From: Auricularia sp. M13
Lineage: Eukaryota; Basidiomycota; Agaricomycetes; Auriculariales; Auriculariaceae
NCBI GenBank assembly: GCA_037042915.1
Contig: CM073194.1
Coordinates: 558,001 to 622,000 of the forward strand
Direction of reading: 5' to 3'
Length of the DNA: 64,000 bases
A program made the position numbers and the translations under genes. Positions 34,366 through 46,630 of this stretch are shown here, piece by piece (within the stretch, counting starts at the first letter, position 1; every line of letters begins with the position of its first letter). A model generated the notes under the pieces. That model was not told the origin of the DNA and ran no database searches. It saw only the letters and a program-made list of their open reading frames with translations.

Positions 34366-36064
34366 ATGGCGGAAACGACCTTCAGCGTCACGTACGACGA
34401 CCACGAGCCGCCTGTCGTCTACAGTCCAACTGGCGCGTGGTCGCGTGCTGCCGGGAAACACGTTACTTCCTCTCCGGGCGCGTCGTTCTCGTTTGATTTC
34501 TATGGTACGTTCGCGTCGTTTTATATCACGCCCCGTGCCTCACTTTCCACATCGTCAGGCAGCGAAGTGGAATTGCTGGGAACGGCGGACGCCAGCGCAA
34601 GCTACACCGCATCGTTGGACGACGGGAAACCTATCGCGCAGCACGCGGGAAGTAGCGGAGTCCTGTCGACGTGGCGCGATCTCGCCAATGGCAAGCACAC
34701 AATGAAGATCGAGGTGCAGTCCGGCCAAGTCGCGTTCGACGAGGCGCGGTTCACCGCGCGCACGGGGCTCTCGGGGTACGTCGTCCATCTACAGTATATT
34801 ATCCGGTACATCCGATCATGCGTCAATGCAGAGCAAATATACAAACCCAGGAGATAGGGTACGCTGAGACCACTCGCTGGACGTACGATACGGGTGCCTG
34901 GAAGCCGGGCGTCACCGCGGGCCAGAGCTCCAATACCTTGCGGACGGTGAACGTTGACTCTCCCGCCACAGTAGTGATTGAGGGAGACGCCGTTTGGCTC
35001 GTCGGAAGCGTCTTCCCGGACCATGGGCAATTCGTCGTCCACGTCGACGATAAGCAATTCGGGCCGTTTGACGCGTCCTCTGACACTTTCATTCGTGCGT
35101 TACGCCGTGGTACACCGTACAGCGTGATCAGAAGCTTACATGGGACGTTCTCTTTGACGCAGCCGGGTCTACGCTATTCTATACGCCGCTGGAGAGGGGG
35201 AAGAACCATACGTTCTGGATGGTAAACAAGATGCTCAACAAATTCGTGGACCTGGAGAGCGTTAGGGTATTGACTGTTACTGGTGGGCGCCCGTGCGTGT
35301 TTGCTTCCTTGCCCACAAAACCTGAACTCACTATCGACTCTCCCAGGGTTGAGCAAGGCAGCAATGCACCGACAAATCCCGCGTCTGGTTCAGAGGGAGT
35401 GAGCGCCGGCTCAGGTGGAAACAGCCTTTCTGGAGCCGGAAGCCAGCATCCAGGTATGACCACTGCTCTCAGTGCGCATTAAGAGCGATCTCAAGTGTGC
35501 ATCATGAACCAAACAGGCACTAGCACAACATCCATTGCGCCGCCGCCATCCGAGACGGCTTCGCGCTCGAAGTCTGCGCCAGTGGGTGTGATAGTCGGAG
35601 TGGTCCTCGCAGTCATCCTTGTCCTCGCGCTCGCCATCATGGGATTCCTCCTCCTGCGTCGTAGACGGAGACGCAATACCGACGTGAAAGCGTACGGTAG
35701 AGACTCGCCGATCATCATGGTGGGAGACGCAGGCTTGGCGCCGACGCCGTGGATCCACCGCGACCTGCCAGTGCCCAGCGCGTCACGGTCTGACTCTCCG
35801 GCTCGCAGCCGACGCACTGGCAAAGGCGAACTCCCCGTCCCGCCCAGCAAATCTTACTTATCTGTTCCCACGCGATCACCAACGCCCGGCGATCAGCAGC
35901 AAAACCAGCCGCCCATTGTCGTCGCGCAGGTCGATATGGACCAGATCTTGCAGTACGTTGCCAGCAGGATGGACTCGAGCCAGGCGAGCTCGTCGGGGAG
36001 GGGGAGCACTGCCGTGATGCATGATCACGATGATGCTGCACCGCCCCGCTATGCCTCAGCTTGA
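34366..36064 (+). CDS. single-pass membrane protein with tandem beta-sandwich ectodomains
   Basis: ATG at 34366 (MAETTFSVTYDDHEPPVVYS). The first domain shows VVYSPTGAWS and SFSFDFYGTFASF; a second (TTRWTYDTGAWKPG; VVIEGDAVWLVGS; GQFVVHVDDKQFGPFD) is similar, so the ectodomain is probably two related beta-rich units. A Gly/Ser/Pro-rich stalk (SEGVSAGSGGNSLSGAG) leads to one membrane helix (VGVIVGVVLAVILVLALAIM), a basic stop-transfer RRRRRR, and a ~130-residue Pro/Ser-rich cytoplasmic tail ending at 36064. No clear N-terminal signal peptide is seen from this start, so an upstream exon or non-classical export is possible. The introns near 34776-34852 and 35480-35515 look normal; the one near 35093-35146 does not keep phase with canonical sites. 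Agarics have many such proteins, often guessed to be wall sensors; that role is inference. Confidence 0.7.
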
Positions 36065-37307
36065 CGAAGGGATTAACGCTCATTTTATAATTACTATCAT
36101 GTCTAATTGTACACGCTCCTTGATTTCATGTGATTATTTTGCTTGTACACGTGCAAGGGGTCGGGAACACCACGCCCAGTTGTGAGGATGCCTCGCGACC
36201 TGCGATCATGATACTGAACCAACTTGTGAAAGAGAGGATGCAATCAAATGTGGTAGATATGAGAGGTCGAAGTAGCGGCGGACAGTCAGCTTGCCTGGCA
36301 GGTACCATCCTGCTCGGTCCCAGCGTGGAATCACCTCTCTCCGCGGCTTTCTCGAGACTCGCAGCGTATTGGTCCAAGCTCCCAGGCACTGGGATACGAT
36401 TACTTGCCAGGATAGAGCCTAGCACTGCAAGTCGTTGAGCCTCGAAAGCTCTATCAAAGACACATAGAAAGGCGTTCATCGCACCCTCTAATGCGTCAGC
36501 GACTCATAGTTACTGTGCTGCTGTGGTATGTTGTTCCAATATTTATATTTTGCTCCGTTGTTCACCTGGCGCTCTTCAGATCGTGTCAATCGGGATCCTG
36601 CTTTCAGTATTCAGGCTCACTGGCAGCGCCGCGTCGCGAACCTCCTGCAACAATTCATTTCTCAAATTGAGCGTGTGTCAGCAATGACGAGGGGAGCGGC
36701 CTGAGACATGGCCAAAGGGAGACAAGAGACAAGGATGGCATTGGGACTCCATGAGGTATATATACATCAGGAGGGACAATGTATGGTGGCAAACAATGTA
36801 GAGGAGACAATACTAACAGCGTGAAGTGTTGTCGCGCGAAAGGATATTCGTGTCCGATCAATGATCATTGGCGGGACAACACGCTGCAAACTCCGCTGCG
36901 CTCCTCGTCCCCGACGACATGTCTCGCTCGGCCGGCATAAGTCTCGCCAAACACCCTGCACCTCTCCGCGAGCCGGCCCCGTGCATCCTTCGTTCAACCA
37001 ACACACCACGCGGAGAGCTCGTGTCTCGTCAAGAATCGGTCGCTCTCCGATTCCGCGTACCCTCCAACGGGCCGACACCCTCCCGCGCAAATGCTTGGCA
37101 TGCGCGCCCGGCAGCTCGAGACTTCCAGCTGCGCGCCGGGCGGGATAGGTAGTGGGGCGCTACGGCTACTAGGACGGATGATACGCTTTGGGCCGTCCCT
37201 GGCTCTAACTGAACTCGACCGACCCGGAACCGAGCGAGGTCGCAACCTTACTTAGGCCTTGGAAGAATGGTCGGCGCGTCTTCTCCCTCGCTCCTTTTCC
37301 AGGACCT
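36065..37307. other. intergenic region upstream of the GH5 gene
   Basis: No gene recognised. Open frames on both strands (36126-36479 minus, 36130-36438 plus) overlap and lack family motifs. Confidence 0.5.
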
Positions 37308-39440
37308 ATGCGCGTCCCGCTCGCTCTCCTTCTTCCGGCGGCGTTGAACTTGGTCGCGGTGGCGGGGCAGTCGTTGCCCGTTAAGAAGATATATGGCGTC
37401 AACATCGGTCCGCCCGTCGTCCGCGTGCTGCTGTCGAGCTCTGACGCGTATTCTTCTAGGTAATTGGCTCGTAGCGGAGCCGTGGATGGTGCGCCGCATC
37501 CTTCAAAGCCCAGCTGCAGCCAAGGCTCACCATCGTTCAGATGCGTGGCGAGTGGCTCGCTATGGGCGGAGAGGAGTGCACAGACTGCTCGCAGTGCATT
37601 GGCTCTGAGTTGTACGCCACCTGTCCTTCTTTTTATCCAGCTCATTGCCCGCTTGCAGCGCGCTCTCCAAGGCGCTCGGTCAGGATGCCGACGCCGTCTT
37701 CCGGCAACACTGGTACGCACTTCGGCGCCGCGTCGTCTGCGCAGCTGCTCACGCCGCGCGAAGGGACACATGGTTCAACCAGACCGACGTAGACCGCATC
37801 AAGGCCGCAGGGCTCAACACCGTCCGCATACCCGTGCGTTCCGTGCGGGAAACTCGGCGCGGTGACGACGCTGATGCCATGCCCGTCCTACCATAGCTCG
37901 GATACTGGCTCGTCGAGCCGCTGGTCAACCGCACAACGGAGTTCTTCCCGCGCGGCGGGCTCGCGATGCTCGTGCGTTCATCTTGCTGTCTTCACCGACA
38001 TTCCCTCTTTTTCGCGCTGACACTAGGAGCAGAAGACGCGCCTGCGCGCGCTGAAGGCGGCAGGCATCAACGTCATCCTCGACCACCACGCGCTGCCCGG
38101 CGGCGCCGCGGTGCTGCAGCAGTTCGCGGGCGTGTGCACGGCCAACCCGCAATTCTATGTTCGTATGGCTGCGTCGTCACTATTCGTGGATAAAATCTGA
38201 CGCGCGGCCCGCCGACGCAGACGCAAGCAAACTACGACCGCGCGCTGGTGTGGGCGGCGGTCATGACGGCGTTCATCCACCTTGACGCGGACTTTGCGAG
38301 CGTCTTCGCGCTGCAGGCCGTCAACGAACCCGTGGCAGACTACAAGAAGACGCCCGGTATCGCACAGTGTACGTCTTTCCCATCCAGCCCGCGCGCTGTT
38401 CGCACTCGCACTCACGCGCCGCTTTCCGTCGCTCGCGCCCCCTTGCAGACGAAAAAGACTTCGTGCAGACCGTACGCGCCATCGAGAAGTCGCTCGGCAT
38501 CAGCGCGCTGCCCGCGGGCGTCAAGGCCAGCCTGACCGTCAGCAACACGATCCTCGCCATCGCGAACCTGCCGGCGACGAGCGGCGGCGTGCGGCGCGCG
38601 CTGAAGACCGCGCAGCCCATGCTCGTCGCGCTGATCTACGCGCACGGCGCGCGCGTGACGAAGGTGTATACGGCGCGGACGCCGCTGTGGACCAAGTGCG
38701 TTCCGTTTTGCTCTTTTTCGTTGGATCATCTGTCATCTGTTTTGCAAGGGCGAGGCGCTGATGCTCGGTGCAGCTTCATGGACATCACCTGGCAACGAAC
38801 GGGCGCGCCGAACCCCGCAGACGCCAAGGACGCGTATGGGCCGCAAGCGTACGACGATCACTTGTACTACAACTTCGGCGTACGTGCCATCCCATCCATA
38901 CGCGCCTACAGTACTCCCGGCTTCGCGCTAACCTCCAGTAGGGCGTGGCGACCGCGCACACGGAGAGCGCGTACATGTCGCACCTCTGCAGTAAGCCTGC
39001 GCTTTTCCTCCCCTCCCCCTCTGCCGCAACACGAGCTCACCACGGCGTCATCGCAGACCTCAACCGCGTGGCATCCGCCACAGCAGCGCGCAACACGCCG
39101 CTCTGGTTCGGCGAGTACTCGCTCGCGACGGGCTTCGCGGCGGACGCGAGCGACGCGTTCCTCAAGAAGTGGGCCGACGCGCAGAAGATCATGTATAGCG
39201 CCAGCGCGGGGTGGATCGTGCGTCGTTTCCTTCCCTCCTCCCCATCTCCTTTTCTCCCGCTCTTTGTCTGGAGCTGGTAGTTGCTCACCTACACTGTAGT
39301 TCTGGAACTTCAAGATCGGCGCAAACCAGACCGAGCAGCGGCAGTGGGATTACTTCGAGGCGCTCCGCAGGGGGTACTTCACGCCGAACCCCGCGAGCGT
39401 GTGGGATAAGAACGTGTGCAATGCTTACAAGGGGAAGTAA
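37308..39440 (+). CDS. GH5-family exo-beta-1,3-glucanase-like secreted enzyme
   Basis: A glycoside hydrolase that would trim beta-1,3-glucan of the fungal wall. ATG at 37308 gives a signal peptide (MRVPLALLLPAALNLVAVAG) and then KKIYGVNI-GNWLVAEPWM, the start of the family fold. Next are MRGEWLAMGGEECTDCSQCI, TWFNQTDVDRIKAAGLNTVR and VILDHHALPGGAA. The acid/base site is ALQAVNEPV (Asn-Glu-Pro) near 38317-38335, and the nucleophile is in WFGEYSLATGF near 39103-39130. Related enzymes often have GEWS, so Tyr after the Glu is a small difference. WNFKIGANQTEQRQWDYFEA and the stop at 39438-39440 close the gene. At least eight introns; the HW-DTWFNQ join (donor near 37712) keeps phase. It has about 430 residues, normal for the family, and looks intact. 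Confidence 0.87.
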
Positions 39441-39659
39441 GGCGCCTTCGTAAGTATCCTCCGCGTCTTACCTGGCTTGACTGACAGGTTACGCAGCATG
39501 TGGCACGCGCGCGGCCAGTATGGGGGAGAGTATTTATGACCGACTCGTCTGTCCTTTACAGTACGGACTGGAACATCGTACAGTATGTACTACCTACATA
39601 TTACATAGCTAACCTCGCTCTCTCGTTAATCCAAGCTTTCTTTACTCTTTCTCGTGGGC

Positions 39660-39990
39660 TCATATGGCCATGATGCATGATGAACGGACCCACCCGGACG
39701 CTGACAGGTTCAATGGCGACAGATGGATGAACTGCGGGTAATTAGACACGACGGCGCAAGACCCTTGGCTATCTGTATGCTTTGGAGGCGACAGGCGGTG
39801 CGTGCGCTCGCTTTCAACGTTGGCGTTGCCCTAGATAGGATCTGTCCCGTACGCCACTTCGCCGATGTGTCGGTTTATCTCACGATTGCAAAGTGCTTTG
39901 ACATTGGATTGCACGTCGAGACCGGGGGCGAAAACCCGCCAAGTGGTGAAATTCAGACCGGCTCTGCAATGTGTGTAGCAGTATCTAGAC
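39660..39990 (+). pseudogene. C-terminal relic of a cytochrome P450
   Basis: MAMMHDERTHPDADRFNGDR at the left, then a stop, a degraded haem-loop region and VRHFADVSVYLTIAKCFDIG with PPSGEIQTGSAM. This matches the last two or three exons of the three P450s here. The haem cysteine context is damaged (only RRCVRS and CPVRHFAD remain), at least one in-frame stop is present, and the stretch equivalent to ATALK is shortened. It sits about 270 bases before the third P450 in the same direction, so it is the remnant of a tandem duplicate. Confidence 0.8.
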
Positions 39991-40260
39991 GGTCTGTGCT
40001 CTAGCCAACCATCGTCTTAGAGGGCCCGTTGGTGCGGTCCGATGGGCGTGTCGCTGACGCCACGGGCCGGGACTTCTGCTAGACTTCTAATTGGTTGCTT
40101 CAGGACAAATCCCGATGTGCTGCGTTATCTGCCGTGCAGGGATAGGAACTGCACCCTTTGGACAGATTCGGGTCGTATGCCGTCAACGTTGGCGGAAGTT
40201 GCTGGTGCGGTCATCCCAAGAGTGACCGCTTCACCTGGTCTTTGCACACTACGTCTGAAA

Positions 40261-42318
40261 ATGGCCATTGCGTTCGTGCTCATTTCTTCCGCCGCAACAG
40301 CCGTTTTCTTCGCTGTGACCTGGCTTTCGACAACGACGAGGCATCGAAGGTCCGGAGTCCGATTCCCGCCTGGGCCACGCGGCGTTCCTTTACTGGGGAA
40401 TATCTTCGATATATCCTCTATCGATGGCCATCTGGCCTACTTCGAGTTGGCAAAGAAATACGGTGAGTGCTGTTTATCTGGAGCGTGTTTCATCTGAAGC
40501 TTCCATCCTGGGGTTAGGACCGATCATGCAGTTGAGGACTCTCAGTCGCGTGGTTGTCGTCGTCAGCGATCTCAAAATCGCCAACGATCTACTTGATAAG
40601 CGTGGTGCAATTTATTCAGACCGCCCTCCCTACCACATGGCAGATGCGTGGGTATCTCTGTGCTCACCTAGACTGGCAATCTCACAGCGCTCGCAGAGTT
40701 GGCTATGGATGGGACATTGCGAACATGGGCCACACCGAAGCTTGGCGTGTCCGACGTCGCCTCGTGCATCAGACATTTTCCGCGAATGGCACCGCACAAA
40801 TGCACGGGATAATTCGCCAGTCATGCATCAAATTAGCACGCAACCTTCTCCGTACGCCTGACAACTTCCGCCGCCACATCCGCTTGTAAGTGGGCCTTCC
40901 ATGGTCATCGTAGTTTCAACCAACTCTTTGTTTATAGGTCGGCCGCGGCGAACATTATGAAGGCCATCTACGGTATCACCGTTGCAGACGAGAATGACAC
41001 TTATATCCACATCGCCCAGAAGGGCCTTGAGGTTATCAATCAGTTGACGATGCCAGGCAGCACTCCCGTCGATCAATTGCCTTTCCGTGAGTTGTCCAAC
41101 CCTCTCAAGCGCGACGGCGGATCGTAATTCTCACAGTTCTGCGTGTTCCTGAATGGGTACCATTCTTCGGCCAATGGACGAAGCGTGTGCGAGCTTTGCA
41201 CAAGTATCCCAAGGACATGATTGAGGTCCCCTATTCCCGCACGATGGATGATATCGTACGTCAATCTCACCGCTCTCACCTTCCGCATGACAATGTCTTC
41301 GTAGAATCAAGGCTTAGGAAAACCGTGCATGGTTACCGAGAACCTGGAGCTTATGCAGGAAGACCACAGCGTGACCGAGCAGGTCATCAAAGACGCCTGC
41401 GCCGTCTCGTACTTAGGTACGCATGACTTACGTGAGCTATTATAGTACTCAACGAAATAGGTGGGTCGGACACAACGGTCGAAGCTCTTCTTGCATTTGT
41501 CATGGCCATGGTTCTCTGGCCTGAATACCAGAAGAAGGCACAGCAAGAGCTCGATCGCGTTGTCGGTGACCGACTGCCGGACTTCTCTGACCAGGCATCT
41601 TTGCCATATATCGAGGCTATCATCATGGAGACGTACCGGAAATTCCCCGTTGCACCGCTTGGTGAGGAATATGCGTCCTTCCAACCGTTGAGACCTGACT
41701 TCTACCGTAAAAAGCACTTCCGCACGCCGTTGGAGAGGACGATACGTACCAGGGAATGCTATTTAAGAAAGGAACTATCGTAATAGCCAACGTGTGGTGC
41801 GTCTTCATAACTTTGCACAATTGTCCGCAGAAAGTACTCACGATGTCTTAGGGCGATGATGCTCGACGAAACGGCGTACCCGGAGGCCCACAAATTCAAT
41901 CCTGACAGATGGATGAAGGGTGGTGAAATAGACCGCACCGTGCAAGATCCTCGTCTGTCTGGCTACTTTGGATATGGCAGGCGGTGAGCTCCGAATCCGT
42001 CGCATGGCGTTGATTCTGAACTCAATAACCATGCAGAATCTGTCCTGGACGTTATTTTGCCGATGCTTCGGTTTACCTTACGGTCGCGACCGCCCTGAAG
42101 TGCTTTGACTTTGGACGATACGTTGAGAATGGTGTTGAATTCCCGCCAAGTGGCGGGATTCCCACAGGCATCGTTAGGTACGCAGCGCGAGTCTTGCCGC
42201 CGCTGTACAAGCTAACTCTCATATCAGTTCCCCTGCACCGTTCAAATGCACAATCAAGCCGCGTTCGGAGAGTGTCCTGCCACTTCTCGATGCAGCGAGC
42301 GCGATGTACGATGACTGA
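40261..42318 (+). CDS. cytochrome P450 monooxygenase, copy 3
   Basis: Closest to copy 1 by eye. ATG at 40261 (MAIAFVLISSAATAVFFAVT) is followed by the hinge FPPGPRGVPLLGN. Then VGYGWDIANMGHTEAWRVRR, GGSDTTVEALLAF (I-helix), ETYRKFP (K-helix), FNPDRWM and the haem loop FGYGRR-ICPGRYFAD. The C terminus is SSPAPFKCTIKPRSESVLPL, stop 42316-42318. Introns sit at the same codons as in copies 1 and 2; here the intron after HIRL has a normal GTAAGT donor, where the paralogues have GC, and the last intron starts GTACGC. The joins tested (ADA-VGYG, PLA-LPHAV, IVS-SPAP) are in phase. No break seen. The promoter region shares short stretches with that of copy 1. Confidence 0.9.
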
Positions 42319-43245
42319 GCTGTACGAAAACCGGGAAGCCTGGCTGCTTTGATCCCGCGTCCTTGAAAGCACGTGCAACTCGCACGAATATGATTTGCTA
42401 TTGCAAGCCAGACCTGCGAGGACTGACGTAAAAAGAATGTACTGTAAATAAGTAATGGAACTTGAAGAATACATAACACGAAAATGGCGGACGACAGAGG
42501 ATGGAGCAATAATACACACGTTTACGAAGTTCTTTCCAATGTGCAGGACCTGGGTACATTACATTTGACTGTTTGATCAGCTCAGCTGCATCCGGCAATG
42601 TGAAGAAGGACGAAAGAAGATTAAGGTTCAAGGTCCGCCTGCCCTTCGCCTTCTTCTCGAACCGAGCGAGCCGTCTAAGACCTCGCGCAATACCCGCGCT
42701 GTGTTCGAGCTTCTAGGCGCTGTGTATTGACTACGTATCTTTGCTCTAGGTCTGACATGCCTGCCCCCACGCCATTTTGTATGTGCAGACTTCTGCGCGC
42801 GTTCGATTTTCATGGACAACCAACTCGTTGGCCGCTCTAGCGTCTAATTACCTGCTTTCCACGCTGTACCGCATCTGACGATTCAAGAGCTCTTGGGACT
42901 TCTGCTGTAGGCGGTGCGATTCAGCCGGTCGCATTGTCCTTCGGTATGCTTCTTGCCATCAGGACCACGTTCAGACGGCCTTACAAAACGACCCCCCTTC
43001 AACGAATCTTTGTGCCTCACGATCGCGCAGCATGGAAGGCGTCCGGATCCTGCGCGATTGGTTGCCTCGCGCCGCCACAATGCAGCGCTGATACTTCCGA
43101 ACACCAAACACAATGCAATGGATTATGAGGTCCTTCTCCCCATGAACCCACATAGAGGAAGGTCAGCGGTTCGTCGCTATTGTGCCACCAGGATACTTAT
43201 ACCGCACCTGCAGAGAATGCGAACACACAAAGCAAACCGCTTGCG
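42319..43245. other. intergenic region
   Basis: No convincing gene. Short frames on both strands show no family motif. Confidence 0.5.
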
Positions 43246-44019
43246 ATGCTCCCGTCAGGTGGCCAGCGAGTCGCCCGTCCTCTCCGTGAACTCGCCGCTC
43301 CACAGCGAGCGAGTACAGCGAACAAATACGCCTTACTGACTACCCGCGGTACCCGCCCGGCGCTGTCGGCGATGGAGATGATGCCCACGACTCCGCACCC
43401 AGCGGGCGCCGAGCTGTACTCGCTCAGCAACCTCCCATCGACGCCCGACATGCGCGTGAGGCACCTGTTCGCACCGACGCCCGTGTCGCCTATCAGAGCG
43501 TCTCAGCTTCTCACGGCGTACCCCACGCTGCAGAGCGCCGTCCTGCGCGGGTTCATGGTCGACTGCGAGCTTTACGGACTGAAGCGTCTATTCATCTTCG
43601 ACTCCTTCATTCCCCAGGCGGGAGCGGCTGGTCTTCGCGGCATTACGCACCTGCACATCGACATCGCCGCTGCACCGGGATTCTACGCCTTCATCCGCGG
43701 CCTCGGGCCTCGCGCGCTGTGGCAGTACTTCGCCTCGCTCCGGTTCTTCAGCATCACCGTGCTCATCGAAGACGCCTTGCATTACAACTCTCTTGTCAGC
43801 GCCATGTTGAACTCGTGCCCGGTCCTCGAGCGCGCGGTCGTGCACGTCGTGTTCGACGACTCCGCGACCGTCATGCCAAACTTCTCGGCTGCTAATCTTC
43901 CGACTGGTTACGGAGACAGGCTGCACTACACACTCAAGAACTCGTATTACAACCTAGACGCCGTTGAGCTCTGGAAGCGAGATGCGTGGGGCACGCAGCG
44001 AGGCGTTTGGAGTGCGTGA
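43246..44019 (+). CDS. F-box/LRR-type protein lacking a visible F-box
   Basis: A single uninterrupted frame from ATG 43246 (MLPSGGQRVARPLRELAAPQ). The body has the pattern of the C-terminal part of agaric F-box proteins: ITHLHIDIAAAPGFYAFIRG; LWQYFASLRFFSITVLIEDA; NSCPVLERAVVHVVFDD; and the ending LDAVELWKRDAWG. No F-box helix pair is present at the N terminus, which is Pro/Ala-rich and low in structure, so this may be a 5'-truncated copy or a derived stand-alone repeat protein. F-box proteins recruit substrates to SCF ubiquitin ligases; without the F-box that role is uncertain. About 260 residues, against 450-550 for the next gene. Confidence 0.6.
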   Translation: MLPSGGQRVARPLRELAAPQRASTANKYALLTTRGTRPALSAMEMMPTTPHPAGAELYSLSNLPSTPDMRVRHLFAPTPVSPIRASQLLTAYPTLQSAVLRGFMVDCELYGLKRLFIFDSFIPQAGAAGLRGITHLHIDIAAAPGFYAFIRGLGPRALWQYFASLRFFSITVLIEDALHYNSLVSAMLNSCPVLERAVVHVVFDDSATVMPNFSAANLPTGYGDRLHYTLKNSYYNLDAVELWKRDAWGTQRGVWSA

Positions 44020-44737
44020 TTTTGAGGAGCATACCGTTTGTACAGTACATGTGATAGTAGCCCGTTTGATATCCGATAACATCTTTTACGAGCGTCCTTT
44101 GAGTTTCCGCGTACTATGCATTCCCTAAGAAGTGGTAGATGGGAATCTTTCAGCACCAGCTTGACCCCGGCGGGATGTATTCGGTCGTCGCCGTAAACGC
44201 CGTTTGTACTATTCTTCAACCATCGCCGTCGCTGCATGCACACTCTGACCCCCCACGAGGCTTCCAGTATTTGCACACATTGTGCTTGTACTTCTAAGAA
44301 TGATTCTTGGCCTAGGCGTCCGGCCCTAGTGAAGTCAGAACCGATGGCATCGCATGGTGTCCGCGTTTCGTCGCCACATTCAAAATAACACTGCTGTGTG
44401 AACGTTTTACAGCTCGGTCCTGCTAGTTCACGCGGGCGCGCGTTCTCTCTTTGGTGGAACAAAGCAGCTCGCCACTTCCTGCATCAACAGTAATAGCCAT
44501 CCACTCGCCAGTCCAACACCAGTTTTCTGGGCGAAATTTCCGCCATACCAGGTGCTCATTGCGACTCGATCAGAACGCACCGTTTTCGAAGTTCCTGAAG
44601 ATGACGCACAGCCTTGGTCGAGTGAACCCTAACTGCGAGGCGGTGCAGCGTTTAGGCCGTCGCGACCGCGCGATATCCCGATGCGCTCTTGGCCTCAACC
44701 ACGTCGACTCTGGCAGCTGCGGACCTCACCGACTGGA

Positions 44738-46318
44738 ATGGCGGGCGCATCTACACAGGGCCTGGCCGCGTTCCTCTGTCCAGAGCTCATTGATGCGATA
44801 CTGCAGCACGTAGTCTGGCCAAGCGACGTGCACACTCTAGCCCTGCTTAGCCGATGGTGGCATCTCTGCGCGACCCCGCGGCTGTACGCGACCATTCCTG
44901 TCCTTTCTTCGCGCCCTGCTTGCACTCTTTCTCTGCTTTTGCTTTTGGAAACCGACTCTGCGCGCGCGGCGTGCGTGCGCACGGTCATCTTCGACGAACG
45001 TTTGCACACGGCTAGCAACGCCGATGCGCACTCGCCCTCTGTCTGGCGCGGCCGCCGGAAACCGCGCCCACCGACAGAGACGTTCAACATCACCAAGCAT
45101 GTGCCGCTCTTCCCGATAGGGCAATACCTCGTGCTGCGCGACGTCGCCCTCGCTCTAGACCGCGTGCTCCCCGCGCTGCCCAACCTGCGCGCCGTCCAGA
45201 TGCGGCATGTCCATCCGCTGCTCATGACCTTCAACGCCATGCTGGTCGGACGCACCAAGCGGCAGCGGCTGACGAAGCCGTGGCGGCTCTGGCACAATGT
45301 GCGCTCCTACCTCGACATCTTTCCCGCTGGCGAGACGCTCACAACCTGGGATGCGCTCGCCCGCTCTCCCTCGCTCGCCACACACTCCAAATCCAAGGCA
45401 AAACTCTCACTGCGCACTGCAGACACAGCTGAGCCTGAGGTGCGCCGCCTCGAACGGCTCAGCATACGCCTCTGGTCGCGCTGCGCCCCACCGCCCGCCG
45501 CGCTCACACATCTCCGCACGCTCTCACTCACCGGTGCGGGGTTCCACGACTGGTCCGCCGCACGGTCCTGGGCGCCGGCACTCGCGCACCTCCCCGCACT
45601 CGACGCGCTGCTGCTGTGCGACCTCGGGCGCGGCTCCGGCGGCGAGCTCGGCGAGCTGGTCGTGGCCGCGGCGCGCCTGCGCACGCTCGTGCTGCACCGC
45701 GTCTTTGTGCAGGCATGGGAGTACCGCGTGCTCGCGCAGCTCGTGCGCGCGCACGCCGAGACGCTCGAGACGCTCTGCCTGGACGTGCGCTGGCGGGCGT
45801 CCGACGACGGCCCGCTGTGGGATGTCTTTTTCGACATCGTCGACGCCGTCGACGGGGGGAACAAGGGCTACACCTGGATCCGACTGCCGAATCTGCGCAC
45901 GCTGCGGATCCACAACCTCGCCGGCTTCGAGTGCACAAACTGCGCGCTGTCCATCGAGCAGTGCGCGCACGGGCCCGCGCGCGAGGCCGACACCGGCTTA
46001 TACGACGCGCTCCTCCGCTTCCTCCCCTCGCACATCGGCAGGCACAGCCTCACCGAGCTCGCCATCACCGGCCTGCCTCTGCAGAAGAGCGTGTCGTTCG
46101 AAACCGTCGGCCGCAGGCTGGACCGCCTGATACTCTATGGCGCCGGCCTGGCGCTGTCGACAGGGCCGCCGCCCGCTGGAAATATTTGGGAGAAGGAGCG
46201 CTGGCTAAGGGAGTTCTTCCTTTTACGCGGGACGGTGTTTGAGGGCGAATATTGGGATGTGCCTGTCCCGCTGCGCGGGAGGTTGTCGAGGTCGCATCCG
46301 ATGCAGCCCGTTAGGTGA
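44738..46318 (+). CDS. F-box protein with leucine-rich repeat-like region
   Basis: One intronless frame. The start is probably ATG 44738 (MAGASTQGLAAFLCPELIDA); an in-frame ATG at 44681 would add 19 residues. The F-box is at the N terminus (LCPELIDAILQHVVWPSDVH; TLALLSRWWHLCATPRLYAT), the classic helix pattern that binds Skp1. The long C-terminal part alternates Leu-rich strands and helices (LTHLRTLSLTGAGFHDW; LPALDALLLCDLG; LRTLVLHRVFVQAWEYRVL; LPNLRTLRIHNLAGFEC; SLTELAITGLPLQ) as in LRR substrate-binding regions. About 526 residues, normal for agaric F-box proteins. It is very GC-rich in its middle. The substrate is unknown. Looks intact. Confidence 0.85.
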   Translation: MAGASTQGLAAFLCPELIDAILQHVVWPSDVHTLALLSRWWHLCATPRLYATIPVLSSRPACTLSLLLLLETDSARAACVRTVIFDERLHTASNADAHSPSVWRGRRKPRPPTETFNITKHVPLFPIGQYLVLRDVALALDRVLPALPNLRAVQMRHVHPLLMTFNAMLVGRTKRQRLTKPWRLWHNVRSYLDIFPAGETLTTWDALARSPSLATHSKSKAKLSLRTADTAEPEVRRLERLSIRLWSRCAPPPAALTHLRTLSLTGAGFHDWSAARSWAPALAHLPALDALLLCDLGRGSGGELGELVVAAARLRTLVLHRVFVQAWEYRVLAQLVRAHAETLETLCLDVRWRASDDGPLWDVFFDIVDAVDGGNKGYTWIRLPNLRTLRIHNLAGFECTNCALSIEQCAHGPAREADTGLYDALLRFLPSHIGRHSLTELAITGLPLQKSVSFETVGRRLDRLILYGAGLALSTGPPPAGNIWEKERWLREFFLLRGTVFEGEYWDVPVPLRGRLSRSHPMQPVR

Positions 46319-46630
46319 TATACGGTCTTTACAAGTTTCTGTCAAGGGATTGACTTGCATCTATTCTCTCCCTCTCTATGCACTGTATTACTGTGTACTC
46401 TGCTCAGTTCTCGTGTTCACAACTGTGCCTACCGCTCACTGCAGTCTGCTCCGCATTCATTTACAGTAACATTTATCTCATTCGTTCTTGCCAATTCTAT
46501 GTACCTCAGCTTCCTACTAGAACAACATTTGAACCGAAAGTTGTGACGTCTCTGAATTGGTGAGATGTCGGAGGTACAGAGTTTGCGGGCGTCAGCGGCC
46601 CGAAATGTGGCGGAGATACGAACGCATCCC

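Noticed and set aside
45297-46242. Long frames in other phases inside the F-box gene
   Set aside because: Caused by the high GC content of the gene; only the 44738-46318 frame shows an F-box and Leu-rich pattern.
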